DNA of 64,000 nt from Acidimicrobiia bacterium (GCA_022821985.1 JAJECP010000030.1:1-64000); one strand, 5' to 3'; shown: positions 50,610 to 59,565, counted from the stretch's first letter. Notes: generated from the letters alone by a model not told the origin. Program-made: numbers and translations.

Positions 50610-51278
50610 ATGCGTGAGATCGAAGCCGTGTCAGTCGGCGAGCGCTCGGGCCTGCGATACGCCCGGATCCGCCCGGAGTGGGCTGCCGAACTGGAGGCCC
50701 TGGAGCTGGCCTCCCACCCGACCGCAGACCGCGCCGACCTCTACGACGCCCAAGGCTTTACCCAGCTGGCGCAGGACTTCCCCGAGGGCTGCTTCGCAGG
50801 GTTCGACGGTGACGAGCTGGTGGCCATGGGGGTCGGCATCTGCTGCGATTTCGACTGGGAGAACCCGATTCACACGATCGCCGATCTCGTCCCCGAAGAC
50901 CACAGCGCCAGCGGGCACGATCCCGACGGCCGCTGGTACTACGGCACCAGCATCGCCACCCGGCTTTCCCACCGTCGCAAGGGCATCGGCGCTGAGCTCT
51001 ACGTGCTGCGCAAGCAGGTCTGCATCGATCTCGGCTTGGACGGCATCGTGGCAGGCGGCGTCATCCCCGGCTACGCCGAGCACAAGGAAAACATGAGCGC
51101 CGACGAGTACATCGCCGAGGTCCGGGAAGGCCGGCTGTACGACAGGACGCTGAGCTTTCAGATCGAGAACGGGTTCGAGGCAGTGTGCGGCCTGCCGAAC
51201 TACATCGCCGATCCGGCAACTGACAGCTGGGCTGCCTTGATCGTGTGGCGCAACCCACAACTACAGAGCGGCGCGTGA
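50610..51278 (+). CDS. GNAT-family acetyltransferase of the polyamine cluster
   Basis: A 222-residue protein with a GNAT core: GCFAGFDGDELVAMGVGICCDF (central strands), YYGTSIATRLSHRRKGIGAELYVLRKQV (acetyl-CoA-binding RxKGIG) and FQIENGFEAVCGLPNYI (closing strand). It is longer than minimal GNATs, with an inserted WENPIHTIADLVPEDHSASG segment. GGGGGAG precedes the ATG at 50610. It is coupled by GTGA to agmatinase, so an amine or agmatine-derived acceptor is plausible. The acceptor is not established. Confidence 0.78.
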   Translation: MREIEAVSVGERSGLRYARIRPEWAAELEALELASHPTADRADLYDAQGFTQLAQDFPEGCFAGFDGDELVAMGVGICCDFDWENPIHTIADLVPEDHSASGHDPDGRWYYGTSIATRLSHRRKGIGAELYVLRKQVCIDLGLDGIVAGGVIPGYAEHKENMSADEYIAEVREGRLYDRTLSFQIENGFEAVCGLPNYIADPATDSWAALIVWRNPQLQSGA

Positions 51279-52300
51279 GCGACAGCACCGATCCCGCGGC
51301 GGGCGGAGGAGGCTTGATCGCCGGCTCCGACGCCGAGACCCTCGGCGACCAGGCATTCCGCTCAGACGACCTTCACGGCCGCAAACCCGAGATGACCTAT
51401 GGCGGCGCGCTGTCGTTCCTGCGACGCCGCTACACCCGCGACATCGCCGACGCCGACATCGTCGTGTCGGGCATCCCGTTCGACATGGCGACGTCGAACC
51501 GGCCGGGTGCTCGGCTCGGTCCGCGCGCCATCCGGGCAGCGTCAACAGGACTCGCCGAGCTCGACGCCTACCCCTTCGGATTCGATCCGTTTGCCTTTCT
51601 CGCCGTGGTCGATTACGGCGACTGCTTCATCGACTATGGCCACCCCACCGAGGCCGTCGAGCGAATCGAGGCCCACTGCACCGAGATCTTGGCTCACGAC
51701 GCGCAGATGGTGACGTTCGGCGGCGACCACTTCGTCACCTACCCGATCCTGCGGGCCCATGCGGCCAAGCACGGGCCGCTGTCGCTCATCCATTTCGACG
51801 CGCATCCCGACACTTGGCCCGACGACGAGGGCCGCCTCGATCACGGCTCGATGTTCCTGCGAGCGCTGCAAGAAGGCATCATCGACCCGTCTGCGTCGGT
51901 CCAGATCGGCATCCGCACCCACAACGATGACGACTACGGGTTCACGGTGCTCGGTGCGCCCTGGGTGCACCGCAACGGACCCGCCGCGGTGCTCGAGGTC
52001 GTGCGGGAGAAGGTCGCCGACCGCCGGGCCTACGTGACCTTCGACATCGACTGCATCGATCCGGCATTCGCCCCGGGCACCGGCACGCCGGTGTCAGGAG
52101 GGCTCACCACCGCGCAATCGCTGGAGATCGTGCGGGGCCTCGCCCCCTTTGACATCGTGGGGATGGACGTGGTCGAGGTCGCCCCCGCGTACGACGTATC
52201 GGAGATCACCGCCCTGGCGGCCGCAACGCTCGCTCACGACTTCATCTGCACGCAGGCCGTTCGTGCCGGGGCGCCTGCACAGCCGCTGGGGCTGACATGA
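51275..52300 (+). CDS. speB: Agmatinase/ureohydrolase family protein
   Basis: Binuclear manganese ureohydrolase (341 residues), probably converting agmatine to putrescine and urea. Metal ligands lie in FGGDHF (His152), DAHPD (Asp175, His177, Asp179) and FDIDCIDPAFAPGTGTP. PVSGG replaces the more usual PEPGG, and the N-terminal 60 residues are longer than in E. coli SpeB; guanidinobutyrase or a related ureohydrolase is possible. It is coupled to GNAT (GTGA) and potA (ATGA), tying it to polyamine uptake. Confidence 0.86.
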   Translation: MSDSTDPAAGGGGLIAGSDAETLGDQAFRSDDLHGRKPEMTYGGALSFLRRRYTRDIADADIVVSGIPFDMATSNRPGARLGPRAIRAASTGLAELDAYPFGFDPFAFLAVVDYGDCFIDYGHPTEAVERIEAHCTEILAHDAQMVTFGGDHFVTYPILRAHAAKHGPLSLIHFDAHPDTWPDDEGRLDHGSMFLRALQEGIIDPSASVQIGIRTHNDDDYGFTVLGAPWVHRNGPAAVLEVVREKVADRRAYVTFDIDCIDPAFAPGTGTPVSGGLTTAQSLEIVRGLAPFDIVGMDVVEVAPAYDVSEITALAAATLAHDFICTQAVRAGAPAQPLGLT

Positions 52301-53439
52301 GCAGCGAGGACATGTCGTCCGCGCCATCGCCCGATGCTGGTTCCAGCGTGCCCGCCGTGGAAATGCACGGCATCTCCAAGCGATTCGGTGATGTCGTGGC
52401 AGTCGACGGCGTTGACCTGCAGATCGGCGACGGCGAATTCTTCGCATTGCTCGGGCCGTCAGGATGCGGCAAGACCACCACGCTGCGGATGATCGCCGGC
52501 CTCGACATCCCCAGCGAGGGACGCCTGGCGATCTTCGGCGAGGAAGTCGCATCGTGGCCTCCTGATCGGCGACCGGTCAACACCGTGTTCCAGGCCTACG
52601 CCCTGTTCCCGCACATGACGGTGGCGCAGAACATCGCATTCGGACTGCAGATGCGGGGCATCCGCGGCCCCGATGCCGACCGCCAGGTCGCTGAGGCCAC
52701 CGCCCTGGTGCAACTCGAAGGCATGGAGCATCGCCGGCCTTCGCAGCTCTCAGGCGGCCAGCAGCAGCGCGTCGCTCTCGCACGAGCCCTGGTGAATCAC
52801 CCCAAGGTGCTGCTGCTCGACGAGCCGCTCGGAGCGCTCGACCTGAAGCTGCGCCAGGAGATGCAGGTGGAGCTGAAGGCCCTGCAGCGCGAGGTGGGCA
52901 TCACGTTCGTGTTCGTCACGCACGATCAAGAGGAAGCCCTGGCCATGAGCGACCGCGTGGGCGTCATGTCGGAGGGCCGGCTGCTGCAGGTCGGCACGCC
53001 AGCAGAGGTGTACGAGCATCCCGCGAACCGCTTCGTGGCCGACTTCATCGGGCGCACCAACCTGCTCGAAGGGGTCACCGAGGGCCCCGCCGCGGTGCGC
53101 CTCGACGCCGGCGCAGTGGTAGCCGCCGCGAACGAACTGGCTGTCGGCTCCCCGGCAGCGCTGAGCGTGCGCCCTGAGCAGGTGCGGCTGCATCGCCGCA
53201 GCGAGGCGCCAGCGGGCGCCCCTTGCCTCGACGGCGTCATCACCGACGCCACCTATCTCGGGCACGCGTTCGTGTACACGGTCGCGATCGGCCCCACCGC
53301 CGGTGCCAGCGGGACGCACGCAGGCGAACGAGCGGCCACCATCACCGCACGCTCGGAAACCGGCTCAGCGGCGCTCGCCGCCGGTGAACCCGTTTCGGTC
53401 AGCTGGTCGCCCGAGGCGACGACGGTGGTCGCGGACTGA
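52297..53439 (+). CDS. potA: Polyamine ABC transporter ATP-binding protein
   Basis: ATPase of a spermidine/putrescine importer (380 residues). Walker A GPSGCGKT (53-60), Q-loop FQAYALFPHMTV, signature LSGGQQQR, Walker B VLLLDEPLGALD, H-loop VFVTHDQEEAL. The C-terminal TOBE-type domain (ALSVRPEQVRLH) is present. Overlaps the agmatinase stop by 4 nt and potB by 1 nt (TGATG). Confidence 0.92.
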   Translation: MSSEDMSSAPSPDAGSSVPAVEMHGISKRFGDVVAVDGVDLQIGDGEFFALLGPSGCGKTTTLRMIAGLDIPSEGRLAIFGEEVASWPPDRRPVNTVFQAYALFPHMTVAQNIAFGLQMRGIRGPDADRQVAEATALVQLEGMEHRRPSQLSGGQQQRVALARALVNHPKVLLLDEPLGALDLKLRQEMQVELKALQREVGITFVFVTHDQEEALAMSDRVGVMSEGRLLQVGTPAEVYEHPANRFVADFIGRTNLLEGVTEGPAAVRLDAGAVVAAANELAVGSPAALSVRPEQVRLHRRSEAPAGAPCLDGVITDATYLGHAFVYTVAIGPTAGASGTHAGERAATITARSETGSAALAAGEPVSVSWSPEATTVVAD

Positions 53440-54392
53440 TGCCATCGCTGCGTCGCGCCAAGCCTGCAGCGGCGCAGTCGACAGATGCTGGACCCGATAC
53501 GCCACCATTGTTGACCCCTGCAGAACTGGCCGCACAGCGCAGGAAGCGGCGCACCGGCACGCTCATCGCCACGCCCGGAGCGCTGTACCTGCTGATCTTC
53601 TTCGTGGTCCCGCTGGGCCTCATCACCGTGTACTCGTTCGCGACCCGCACCTCCACGGGCCGCACCTCGCTGAGCGGCTGGAACCTCAACTCCTACGAGC
53701 GCATCGCCGACGACGTGATCCTCGGCATCATCGCCCGCTCCGCCTGGCTGGCATTCCTCACCACCGTGCTGTGTCTCGTGGTCGCCTACCCCTTCGCCTA
53801 CTACCTGGCCACCCGTCCTCCCCGGCTGCGCGCCCGGCTGCTCGTGCTGGTGATGATCCCGTTCTGGACCAACGGTCTGGTGCGCATCTTCGCCATCCGT
53901 TTCCTGCTCGGATCGAACGGCCCCGCCTCGGCGCTCAGCGAGGCGATGGGTTTCGGCACGTTCCGGATCCTGTTCACCCCCACTGCGGTGGTGCTGGGCA
54001 TGGTGTACGGCTTTCTCACCTTCATGGTGCTGCCGCTGTACGTGGCGCTGGAGCGCATGGACTGGCGCCTGGTGGAGGCCGCCCGCGACCTCTACGCGAG
54101 CGGCGCGAAGGCCTTCTGGCGCGTCACCGTGCCACTCACCCGCTCGGGCATCGTGGCGGGCTGCGTGCTGGTGTTCGTGCCCAGCTTCGGCTCCTATGTT
54201 GTGCCGGAGATCCTGGGCGGCGCCAAGACACTGCTCATCGGCTCGTACGTGGCACGCCAGTTCCAGGCCGCTCGCAACTGGCCGCTGGGCGCGGCGCTGA
54301 GCGTGCTGGTGATCGTGGCGATGCTCGTCGCGGTGGCCATCAACCAGCGGAATTCCGCCAATGCCGAGCGAACCCAGGGCGTCACGCGATGA
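53439..54392 (+). CDS. potB: Polyamine ABC transporter permease PotB
   Basis: Integral membrane subunit (317 residues). About six transmembrane helices follow a cytoplasmic N-terminus. The EAA loop that contacts PotA is VEAARDLYASGAKAFWRVTVPLTRSG. The first helix (TLIATPGALYLLIFFVVPLGLITVYSF) and SFGSYVVPEILGGAKTLLIG match PotB/PotH. Start overlaps the potA stop. Confidence 0.93.
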   Translation: MPSLRRAKPAAAQSTDAGPDTPPLLTPAELAAQRRKRRTGTLIATPGALYLLIFFVVPLGLITVYSFATRTSTGRTSLSGWNLNSYERIADDVILGIIARSAWLAFLTTVLCLVVAYPFAYYLATRPPRLRARLLVLVMIPFWTNGLVRIFAIRFLLGSNGPASALSEAMGFGTFRILFTPTAVVLGMVYGFLTFMVLPLYVALERMDWRLVEAARDLYASGAKAFWRVTVPLTRSGIVAGCVLVFVPSFGSYVVPEILGGAKTLLIGSYVARQFQAARNWPLGAALSVLVIVAMLVAVAINQRNSANAERTQGVTR

Positions 54393-55242
54393 GAAGTCAC
54401 AGGCCGTGAGCACCCTGGGCACCGCCGGCACCAAGCGCTCGGCCAGGCACCTGCTGAAGGCCAATGCCTGGTTCGTCTTCGCGTTCCTGTATGTGCCGAT
54501 CGTGGTCCTGGTGGTCTTCTCGTTCAACGACTCCGAGCGGGTCAACGTCTGGCAAGGCCTTTCGGCGCGCTGGTACGGCGAGGCGCTGGGCAACACGCAG
54601 GTGATCAGCGCCCTGCGTGTGTCGCTCATCGTGGCGATCAGCTCAACCATCGTGTCCACGGTGCTGGGCACCGCTGTGGCGCTGGCGCTCGACCGCTACC
54701 GCTTCAAGGGCCGGCGAGCGCTGGACGGCACCGTCTACCTGCCCATCGTCATCCCCGACATCACCATGGCCGTCATGCTGCTGGTGTTCTTCGCCGAGGT
54801 TTTCAAGCTCATCGACACGATCGGCCCGAGGTTCACGCTGGGCGTCACGACCATCGCGCTCAGCCATATTGCGTTCAACATCTCATTCGTGGCTGTGGTG
54901 GTACGCGCCCGTCTCGATCAGTTCGACCGCACCCTGGAGGAGGCAGCGCGTGATCTGTACGCCACGCCGTGGCGTACGTTCAGGAGGGTGACGCTGCCGC
55001 TGATTGCGCCAGGCATCGCCGCGGGCGCCCTGCTGGCGCTCACGCTGTCGCTCGACGATGTCGTCATCTCGGCCTTCACAGCGGGGCCGGGGGCGACCAC
55101 CCTGCCGGTGTACGTGTTCAGCTCGATTCGCCAAGGTGTGACGCCCGAGCTGAACGCCATCTCCACGCTCATGCTGACAGCCTCGATCACGCTGGTGGTG
55201 GCCTCACTCGCCCTGCAGCGGCCGAGGAGCACCACGCCGTGA
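54361..55242 (+). CDS. potC: Polyamine ABC transporter permease PotC
   Basis: Second permease (up to 293 residues). The EAA loop is LEEAARDLYATPWRTFRRVTLPLIAPG, and SLDDVVISAFTAGPGATTLPVYVFSSIRQGVTPELNA is the strongly conserved PotC/PotI closing region. The ATG at 54361 overlaps potB by 32 nt; the GTG at 54406, 13 nt after the potB stop, is an equally reasonable start, because the conserved first helix begins well after it. Confidence 0.92.
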   Translation: MPSEPRASRDEKSQAVSTLGTAGTKRSARHLLKANAWFVFAFLYVPIVVLVVFSFNDSERVNVWQGLSARWYGEALGNTQVISALRVSLIVAISSTIVSTVLGTAVALALDRYRFKGRRALDGTVYLPIVIPDITMAVMLLVFFAEVFKLIDTIGPRFTLGVTTIALSHIAFNISFVAVVVRARLDQFDRTLEEAARDLYATPWRTFRRVTLPLIAPGIAAGALLALTLSLDDVVISAFTAGPGATTLPVYVFSSIRQGVTPELNAISTLMLTASITLVVASLALQRPRSTTP

Positions 55243-55279
55243 GCACGGCCATCTCGATGTCATCGCACTCAAACACAGC

Positions 55280-55298
55280 GGCGTTCCGCCGGAACGCC
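55280..55298 (+). promoter_or_regulatory. Intercistronic hairpin before potD
   Basis: GGCGTTCC and GGAACGCC form a perfect 8-bp stem around GCC, in the 71-nt gap between potC and potD and just before the AAGGGAGG ribosome-binding site. Hairpins at this position commonly protect binding-protein mRNA ends, allowing more binding protein than permease. That function is inference here. Confidence 0.5.
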
Positions 55299-55313
55299 CA
55301 CAAGGGAGGAACA

Positions 55314-56507
55314 ATGACCAACCCATCTCAGAGCACAGGGCGACTTCGACGAAGTCGCTGGCTTGCGCTCATCGCCGCCGCGGCCCTCGTCGTCGCTGCC
55401 TGCGGCGATGGCGACGACGAGGATGCCGAGCCCGCGGCCACCGAAGCAGCCACGGCAGCCGCCGACGAGGCGCCCGCCGAGGACGCGGGCTGCGCGCCAG
55501 GCGAGATCGACGGCGATCTGGCGTTCTACAACTGGGCCGACTACATGGACGAGGAGCTGCTCCTCGCGTTTGAGGAGGAGACCGGCATCAGCGTCGACTA
55601 CTCGGTGTACGAATCCAACGAGCAGATGCTGACGCAAGTGGAATCCGGCGCAGCCATCTACGACCTGGTGGTGCCGTCGGACTACATGGTGGCGCTGATG
55701 ATCTCGGAGGATCTGCTGCGCCCGCTCGACTTCGACGCCCTGCCCAACGTGGCGAACATCGACGACGCGTGGGACAACCCGCCCTTCGATCCTGAGCACC
55801 GCTTCCACGTGGCCTACCAGTGGGGCACGACTGGCATCGGCATGACCTACGACGTGCTCGACGCTCTCGGCGGCGAGTCCAGCTGGGCGGTCATTTTCGA
55901 TCCCGACACCGCAGCACTGGTGCCAGGCAGCATCTCGTTGCTCGACGATGCGCCCGAGGCCGTGTCAGCGGCCCTGAAGTACCTCGGCTACAGCATCACC
56001 GAGACCATCGAAGCGGGCGATGAGGAAGCGATCCGCGAGGCCGGTGCCCTGCTCAAGGCCACCAACGATCGGCTGCTCAAGTACGACTCGGTGACGTTCG
56101 GCGACGACTTGGTCAACGGCGAAGTCGACGTGGCGCACGGCTGGAGCGGCGGCTTCGCGCAGGCATTCTTCGAGACCGATGCGTATGAGACTCACGTCTA
56201 CACGATCCCTGTCGAGGGCGGCGTGCGCTGGGTCGACACGATGGCCATCCCGCACAACGCGGATAACCCGTGCTCGGCCCACGCCATGATGAACTTCCTG
56301 CTCGACGCACAGAACGGCGCTGCGCTCACCAACTACACGTACTACGGCAGCCCGAACGAGGCGGCGACGCCGTTCATCCTGGATGAGATCCTCGAGGACC
56401 CGGGGATCTACCCGCCGCCGGACGTGTACGAGCGGCTGGAGCTGATCCCCCAGATGGGCGACTTGGGCCTGATCGTGCAGGACATGCTCACCGAGGCCAA
56501 GAGCTGA
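55314..56507 (+). CDS. potD: Polyamine ABC transporter substrate-binding lipoprotein PotD
   Basis: Extracytoplasmic binding protein (397 residues) with lipobox VVAAC (Cys30) and an acidic, Ala-rich linker. The PotD/PotF fold opens with GDLAFYNWADYMDEELLLAFEEETGISVDYSVYESNEQML, has DLVVPSDYMVALMI, and GVRWVDTMAIPHNADNP at the ligand site. The ATG at 55314 follows AAGGGAGGAACA. Last gene of the polyamine run; a strong hairpin lies after its stop. Confidence 0.92.
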   Translation: MTNPSQSTGRLRRSRWLALIAAAALVVAACGDGDDEDAEPAATEAATAAADEAPAEDAGCAPGEIDGDLAFYNWADYMDEELLLAFEEETGISVDYSVYESNEQMLTQVESGAAIYDLVVPSDYMVALMISEDLLRPLDFDALPNVANIDDAWDNPPFDPEHRFHVAYQWGTTGIGMTYDVLDALGGESSWAVIFDPDTAALVPGSISLLDDAPEAVSAALKYLGYSITETIEAGDEEAIREAGALLKATNDRLLKYDSVTFGDDLVNGEVDVAHGWSGGFAQAFFETDAYETHVYTIPVEGGVRWVDTMAIPHNADNPCSAHAMMNFLLDAQNGAALTNYTYYGSPNEAATPFILDEILEDPGIYPPPDVYERLELIPQMGDLGLIVQDMLTEAKS

Positions 56508-56521
56508 GACGGTGACCTAGC

Positions 56522-56557
56522 GGGTGGGCGTGCCTCAGTTGCGGGGCACGTCCACCC
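56522..56557. terminator. Strong hairpin between convergent potD and acyl-CoA dehydrogenase
   Basis: GGGTGGGCGTGCC and GGCACGTCCACCC pair at 12 of 13 positions around a 10-nt loop. The stem starts 14 nt after the potD stop and reaches into the last codons of the convergent acyl-CoA dehydrogenase. Likely a bidirectional terminator. Confidence 0.6.
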
Positions 56558-57773
56558 AGGGCACGTCCTTGTCGATGCGGGGCTCGCCCGGCAGGCCGAG
56601 CACTTGCTCGCCCAGGATGTTGCGCATGATCTCCGACGTGCCGCCCTCGATGGAGTTGGCGCGCACCCGCAAGAAGCCGTGCTGGACGCCGCCGTCGGAA
56701 CCGTCCACCGACAGGTCGCCTGGACGGCGGAACGTGTAGTCGTAGCCGACGAGCCCGTCGGAGCCCATCATGTCGACCGCACAGGTCATGAGGGCCTGGT
56801 TGAGCTCGGCGAACGCCAGCTTGGCGATCGACATCTCCGGCCCGGGGTTGCCCTTGCGCCGGTTGGCACCCGCACGCATGTTCGTGAGCCGCAGCACTTC
56901 GGCGCGGGTCCACAGCTTCGTCAGCCGATCGCGGGTGACATCGTCGCGATCGGCATCGTCACGCTGGTTCCACAGCTTCACCAGCACCGAGATGGGCCCG
57001 GAGCCTCGCTTGGGCGGGCCGGCGCCGCCCGCACCGATCGCGTTGCGCTCGTTCATCAGCGTGGTCAGCGACACCCGCCAGCCGTCGCCCACGTCGCCGA
57101 TGCGGCTGGTGTCGGGCACGCGCACATCAGTCATGTAGACCTCGTTGAACTCGGCCTCGCCGGTGATCTGGCGCAGCGGGCGCACCTCCACGCCCGGCGA
57201 CTTCATGTCGAGCGCGAAGTAGGTGAGCCCGCGATGCTTGGGCACCTCGGGATTGGTGCGGGTCACCAGCATCCCGTAATCACCGAGGTGAGCCAGGGTG
57301 TTCCAGACCTTCTGGCCGTTCACCACCCACTCTTCGCCATCGGCAACCGCGCGGGTCGCCAGCCCGGCGAAGTCGCTGCCCGCACCCGGCTCGCTGAACA
57401 GCTGACACCACACTTCCTCGCCGGTGAACATCGGCCGCAGGAAGCGCTGCTTGACGTCGTCGCTGCCATGGGTGTGAATGGTCGGCCCGGCCAGATGCGC
57501 GAAGAAGGTCACCGGCTTCATGGGCCGGGCGCCAGCCGCCCGCAGCCGCTCCTCGACCCGGCGCTGCAGCTTGGGGCTCACGCCGAGGCCCCCGTGGCCC
57601 TCGTCGAAGTGCACCCACGCCAAGCCTGCGTCGAATTGCGCGCCGCGGAACTCGGCATAGCTGAGCTGCCGGGGATCGTGCGAGGCAAGCAGCTCGTCGA
57701 TGGCAGCGTCAACCCGCGCAGCAGCGGGGTCGACGGCCGCGTCGGCAGCCGGGGCGTCAAGCGTGTCGGTCAT
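56535..57773 (-). CDS. Acyl-CoA dehydrogenase
   Basis: FAD-dependent acyl-CoA dehydrogenase (412 residues). Signature stretches are CQLFSEPGAGSDFAGLATRA (flavin binding), WVVNGQKVWNTLAHLGDYGMLVTRT and the C-terminal VRANSIEGGTSEIMRNILGEQVLGLP, with the GTSEIM catalytic region. An Ala/Asp-rich N-terminal lead precedes the first helix. It lies 34 nt downstream of the PaaG-like gene and is probably in the same transcript as infA and that gene. Confidence 0.92.
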   Translation of the reverse strand: MTDTLDAPAADAAVDPAAARVDAAIDELLASHDPRQLSYAEFRGAQFDAGLAWVHFDEGHGGLGVSPKLQRRVEERLRAAGARPMKPVTFFAHLAGPTIHTHGSDDVKQRFLRPMFTGEEVWCQLFSEPGAGSDFAGLATRAVADGEEWVVNGQKVWNTLAHLGDYGMLVTRTNPEVPKHRGLTYFALDMKSPGVEVRPLRQITGEAEFNEVYMTDVRVPDTSRIGDVGDGWRVSLTTLMNERNAIGAGGAGPPKRGSGPISVLVKLWNQRDDADRDDVTRDRLTKLWTRAEVLRLTNMRAGANRRKGNPGPEMSIAKLAFAELNQALMTCAVDMMGSDGLVGYDYTFRRPGDLSVDGSDGGVQHGFLRVRANSIEGGTSEIMRNILGEQVLGLPGEPRIDKDVPWVDVPRN

Positions 57774-57807
57774 GGCGCCAGTCTGCCAGCAGCCGGCGTA
57801 CTTGGGG

Positions 57808-58653
57808 TCAGTAGCGGTCGCCGGAGAAAGACGGGTCGCTCTTGGCCAGGAATGCCGCTGCCCCGTCGGCCATGTTGCGCGGGATCAGCACCGCTTGGTG
57901 TCCCATCTCGACGTCGAGTTGGTCGGTCAGATCACGCTGCGTGGCGCCGTCCACGGATTCCCGGATGCGGCTCATGGCGGCGGGCGAGCTGCGCCGCAGC
58001 ACGTCGGTCACCTGCCCCACGGCCGAGTCGAGCTCCTCGTCATCCACCGTCTTCCACACCAAGCCCCAGTCTTCGGCCTGATCGGCAGTCACCCGCTCAC
58101 CGAGCAGCGCCATGCCGAGCGCACGGGCACGGCCCACCCGCATCGGAAGCTGCCAAGTGGTTCCCAAGTCAGGAACGATGCCCAACCGGGGTCCGAACGT
58201 CGCTACAAAGAACGCCGAGCGCGCCGCGATCGCCACGTCGCACGACAGCGCCAAACCGATGCCGCCGCCTGCGGTGACGCCGTTGATGCGAGCCACGGTC
58301 GGCACCGGGCACTCGGCCACTGCCCGGATGGCCGGGTGAAACACGTTGTCCATCGAGTCGGTCGTGGCCTCGCCCGCTGCATCAGCGTCGAATCCTTCGG
58401 CGTCGCCAGCGGCCGCATTGCGCAGGTCGGCGCCTGAGCAGAAGCCGCGGCCTTCGCCGGTGAGGACCACCACTCGGATGCCATCGTCGGCAGCAACCAT
58501 GCCGAAGGCCTCGGTGATGTCGTTCATGAACTCGTCGTTCATGGAATTCAGCGTCTCGGGACGGTTCAGCGTGACCGTGGCGACGTCGCCCGCCGCATCC
58601 CGCTCAACGCTGTACATAACGGTGCCGTTGGACGGCTGGGTGGTGGCGCTCAT
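57808..58653 (-). CDS. Enoyl-CoA hydratase/isomerase, PaaG-like
   Basis: Crotonase-fold enzyme (281 residues). The oxyanion-hole segments are GEGRGFCSGADL and NGVTAGGGIGLALSCDVAIA. The segment RLGIVPDLGTTWQLPMRVGRARALGMALLGERV has Asp where hydratases have Glu, followed by the T-W-x-L-P signature of PaaG-type ring-opening isomerases. An epoxide or double-bond isomerase role is therefore as likely as hydration. It starts 5 nt after the infA stop. Confidence 0.87.
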   Translation of the reverse strand: MSATTQPSNGTVMYSVERDAAGDVATVTLNRPETLNSMNDEFMNDITEAFGMVAADDGIRVVVLTGEGRGFCSGADLRNAAAGDAEGFDADAAGEATTDSMDNVFHPAIRAVAECPVPTVARINGVTAGGGIGLALSCDVAIAARSAFFVATFGPRLGIVPDLGTTWQLPMRVGRARALGMALLGERVTADQAEDWGLVWKTVDDEELDSAVGQVTDVLRRSSPAAMSRIRESVDGATQRDLTDQLDVEMGHQAVLIPRNMADGAAAFLAKSDPSFSGDRY

Positions 58654-58658
58654 GACGG

Positions 58659-58883
58659 CTACTTGTAGCGATACGTGATGCGACCGCGACTGAGGTCGTA
58701 TGCCGAGACTTCGACTTGCACCCGATCTCCGGGAAGGATCCGGATGTGGTGCTTGCGCATCTTGCCGCTCAGGTGCCCCAGCACCTCGTGGCCGTTGTCG
58801 AGCTCAATGCGGAAGTGCCCGCCCTTGAGCGCTTCGACGGTCTTTCCTTCGAGCAAGATGGCGTCGTCTTTGACTTTCGGCAC
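58659..58883 (-). CDS. infA: Translation initiation factor IF-1
   Basis: OB-fold ribosomal A-site factor (74 residues). [41 protein letters not shown] and [16 protein letters not shown] are unmistakable IF-1 sequence. The GTG start at 58883 follows AGGG, which matches the usual IF-1 length; the frame is open further upstream. Its position is odd: not in a ribosomal-protein operon but 5 nt before a PaaG-like gene. It may be a second IF-1 copy. A leader of about 77 nt contains a short hairpin. Confidence 0.92.
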   Translation of the reverse strand: MPKVKDDAILLEGKTVEALKGGHFRIELDNGHEVLGHLSGKMRKHHIRILPGDRVQVEVSAYDLSRGRITYRYK

Positions 58884-58938
58884 GTGGTTTCCCTGGTCGG
58901 CGGGCAGAAAATGCGTGCCCACCGCGGTGAACACGCAG

Positions 58939-58966
58939 GCCCCGAGAGGGGCGACACATCATGGTA
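58939..58966 (-). promoter_or_regulatory. infA promoter -10 (TACCAT) and leader hairpin
   Basis: TACCAT at 58961-58966 on the minus strand matches the tatA -10. In the leader, GCCCC and GGGGC (58939-58952) form a hairpin with a 4-nt loop. Upstream of the promoter, CAGGTCTG (58973-58980) and CAGACCTG (59015-59022) form a perfect 8-bp inverted repeat that could bind a regulator. Confidence 0.35.
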
Positions 58967-59031
58967 GCCGAGCAGGTCTGAAACCGCCCACGGACCCTGT
59001 CTCCTGCAGGAATCCAGACCTGGCGACGCCG

Positions 59032-59559
59032 TCAGTGGCGCTTGACGCCGCCGTATTTCATGCGTGTGTCCGACATCGAGGCGAGCCGCACTTCGTCGTC
59101 GTTGATGCCCGCCGCCACGAGTTCGCCCATGAACAACGTGTGCGTGCCCAGATTCACGCTGTGGCGCACCTCGCAGTCCATCCATGCGGCAGCATCGACA
59201 AACACCGGTGCCCCGGTTGCAGCTTCGTACACCGACCAGCCGTTGAGCGTTCCTGTGCTTGTGCCGTCAGCAACGGCTTCGTATGCGGCGGGTTTGGAGA
59301 ATTTCACGAACGGCCGGGTGTTCTCGGCGTCCCAGAGATTCACCGTGAAGCAGCCGCCGTCAGTGATCAACCGGTGAGTCACGGCCGTGTTCTCCACACC
59401 GATGCCGATGATCACCGGCTCCATCGAGAGCTGGGTGATCCAGCTCGTCGTCATCGCATTGCGCTCGTCACCGGACCTCGACCCCACGAGCGCCAACGCA
59501 TTGGGAATCTTCCAGGTCACCCGGTTGACCAACTCGTCGGGCAGCTCCGCAGCAGTCAT
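59032..59559 (-). CDS. Flavin reductase-like, FMN-binding protein
   Basis: A 175-residue split-barrel flavoprotein. It has VTWKIPNALALVGSRSGDERNAMTTSWITQLSMEP (the FMN-binding N-T-W type segment), PVIIGIGVENTAVTHRLI, GCFTVNLWDAEN, and a DCEVRHSVNLGTHTLFMGELV strand. It probably reduces or carries FMN for a partner monooxygenase; the partner is unidentified. The ATG sits 6 nt after TAGTGT, suggesting a leaderless message. Confidence 0.85.
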   Translation of the reverse strand: MTAAELPDELVNRVTWKIPNALALVGSRSGDERNAMTTSWITQLSMEPVIIGIGVENTAVTHRLITDGGCFTVNLWDAENTRPFVKFSKPAAYEAVADGTSTGTLNGWSVYEAATGAPVFVDAAAWMDCEVRHSVNLGTHTLFMGELVAAGINDDEVRLASMSDTRMKYGGVKRH

Positions 59560-59565
59560 GGCTGC

